64,000 nucleotides of DNA from Blastomyces gilchristii SLH14081 (lineage: Eukaryota > Ascomycota > Eurotiomycetes > Onygenales > Ajellomycetaceae), in assembly GCF_000003855.2 (NCBI RefSeq), contig NW_003101681.1, positions 2,983,893 to 3,047,892 of the forward strand, given 5' to 3'. Under the pieces are notes generated by a model. That model saw only the letters and a program-made list of their open reading frames with translations, did no database searches and was not told the origin of the DNA. Position numbers and translations under genes: made by a program. This document shows, piece after piece, positions 63,718 to 64,000 of this stretch (positions within the stretch are counted from its first letter, which is position 1; every line of letters begins with the position of its first letter).

Positions 63718-64000
63718 TAGACTGGCCGTTTAACTGTGACTGGGACCAGGATCAAACTTTACAGTTATCATGTTGTTTAAAGACATTACTTCTAATCACA
63801 GTTTATATTCATTACATTGATCTTAAATCACTTTATTTCAAATATTGAAAATCTCAGATTTACTTTTCAAATAAAAATTTAGTCTCAGTTAAAGAATATA
63901 TTTAAATTCTTAATTATAATTTTATTCTGCTCTTATTATTAAAAATAATATTAAATTAAACTGTGAAATTATTTCTCACTTATATAATATTATAACATAG
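63718..64000 (+). mobile_element. Left end of another hAT element, running off the window
   Basis: It starts TAGACTGGCC and shares GACTGGGACCAGGATCAAAC and the following 250 bp with 38124-38410, the left end of the large hAT element. It therefore belongs to the autonomous type and not to the MITE type at this end. The first 60 bp are better preserved than the rest. Confidence 0.88.

Overview
The window is a transposon graveyard from a filamentous ascomycete genome. The right-hand gene has short GT-AG introns, and the repeat families (Ty3/gypsy chromoviruses, Ty1/copia, Tad-like LINE, Fot1/pogo, hAT) suit Pezizomycotina. The heavy C-to-T/G-to-A decay, with CpG almost gone, recalls repeats of Onygenales such as Coccidioides and Blastomyces; this taxonomic placement is inference. 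Almost every long reading frame is broken by TGA, TAG and TAA codons. The only intact host gene I can support is an SDR oxidoreductase at 62145-63260.

Layout. 1-1283 is a minus-strand piece of gypsy family Gy2. 1284-1816 is a lone Gy1 LTR whose two flanks do not match. 1817-7129 is a minus-strand Gy1 chromovirus whose 5' LTR carries a complete hAT MITE (6340-6845). 7130-7429 is a reversed half MITE inside the copia element Cop1-a (7430-12332). A third MITE is split (12333-12528 and 24036-24264) by Gy2-b (12529-24035), which itself contains a complete Gy2-c (16452-22167). 24265-26560 holds relic DNA, including a DUF3716-like cysteine cluster and a GC-normal scrap.

From about 26570 to 46670 lies a Tad-like LINE. 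It is interrupted by an undecayed tRNA-derived SINE (30896-31267) and by the copia element Cop2 (32973-46317). Cop2's 3' LTR was hit by an 8.2-kb hAT transposon (38124-46275), which in turn holds a Fot1/pogo element (40847-43170). After an AT-rich stretch comes a second Cop1 (47713-61207) containing a complete Gy1 chromovirus (51378-59184). Last come a Fot1-like terminal fragment, the SDR gene in a 2.3-kb GC-normal island, and the left end of another hAT copy from 63718.

How the parts relate. Target-site duplications (TSDs) fix most element boundaries exactly and give a relative insertion order. The decay follows a pattern. CpG and CpC are hit more than CpA, the outermost ends of elements are spared, the 372-bp SINE is untouched, and all seven LTR-element copies whose reverse-transcriptase YxDD box is visible have lost at least one catalytic aspartate. 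This suggests a RIP-like process that acts on duplicated interiors with an unusual sequence preference.
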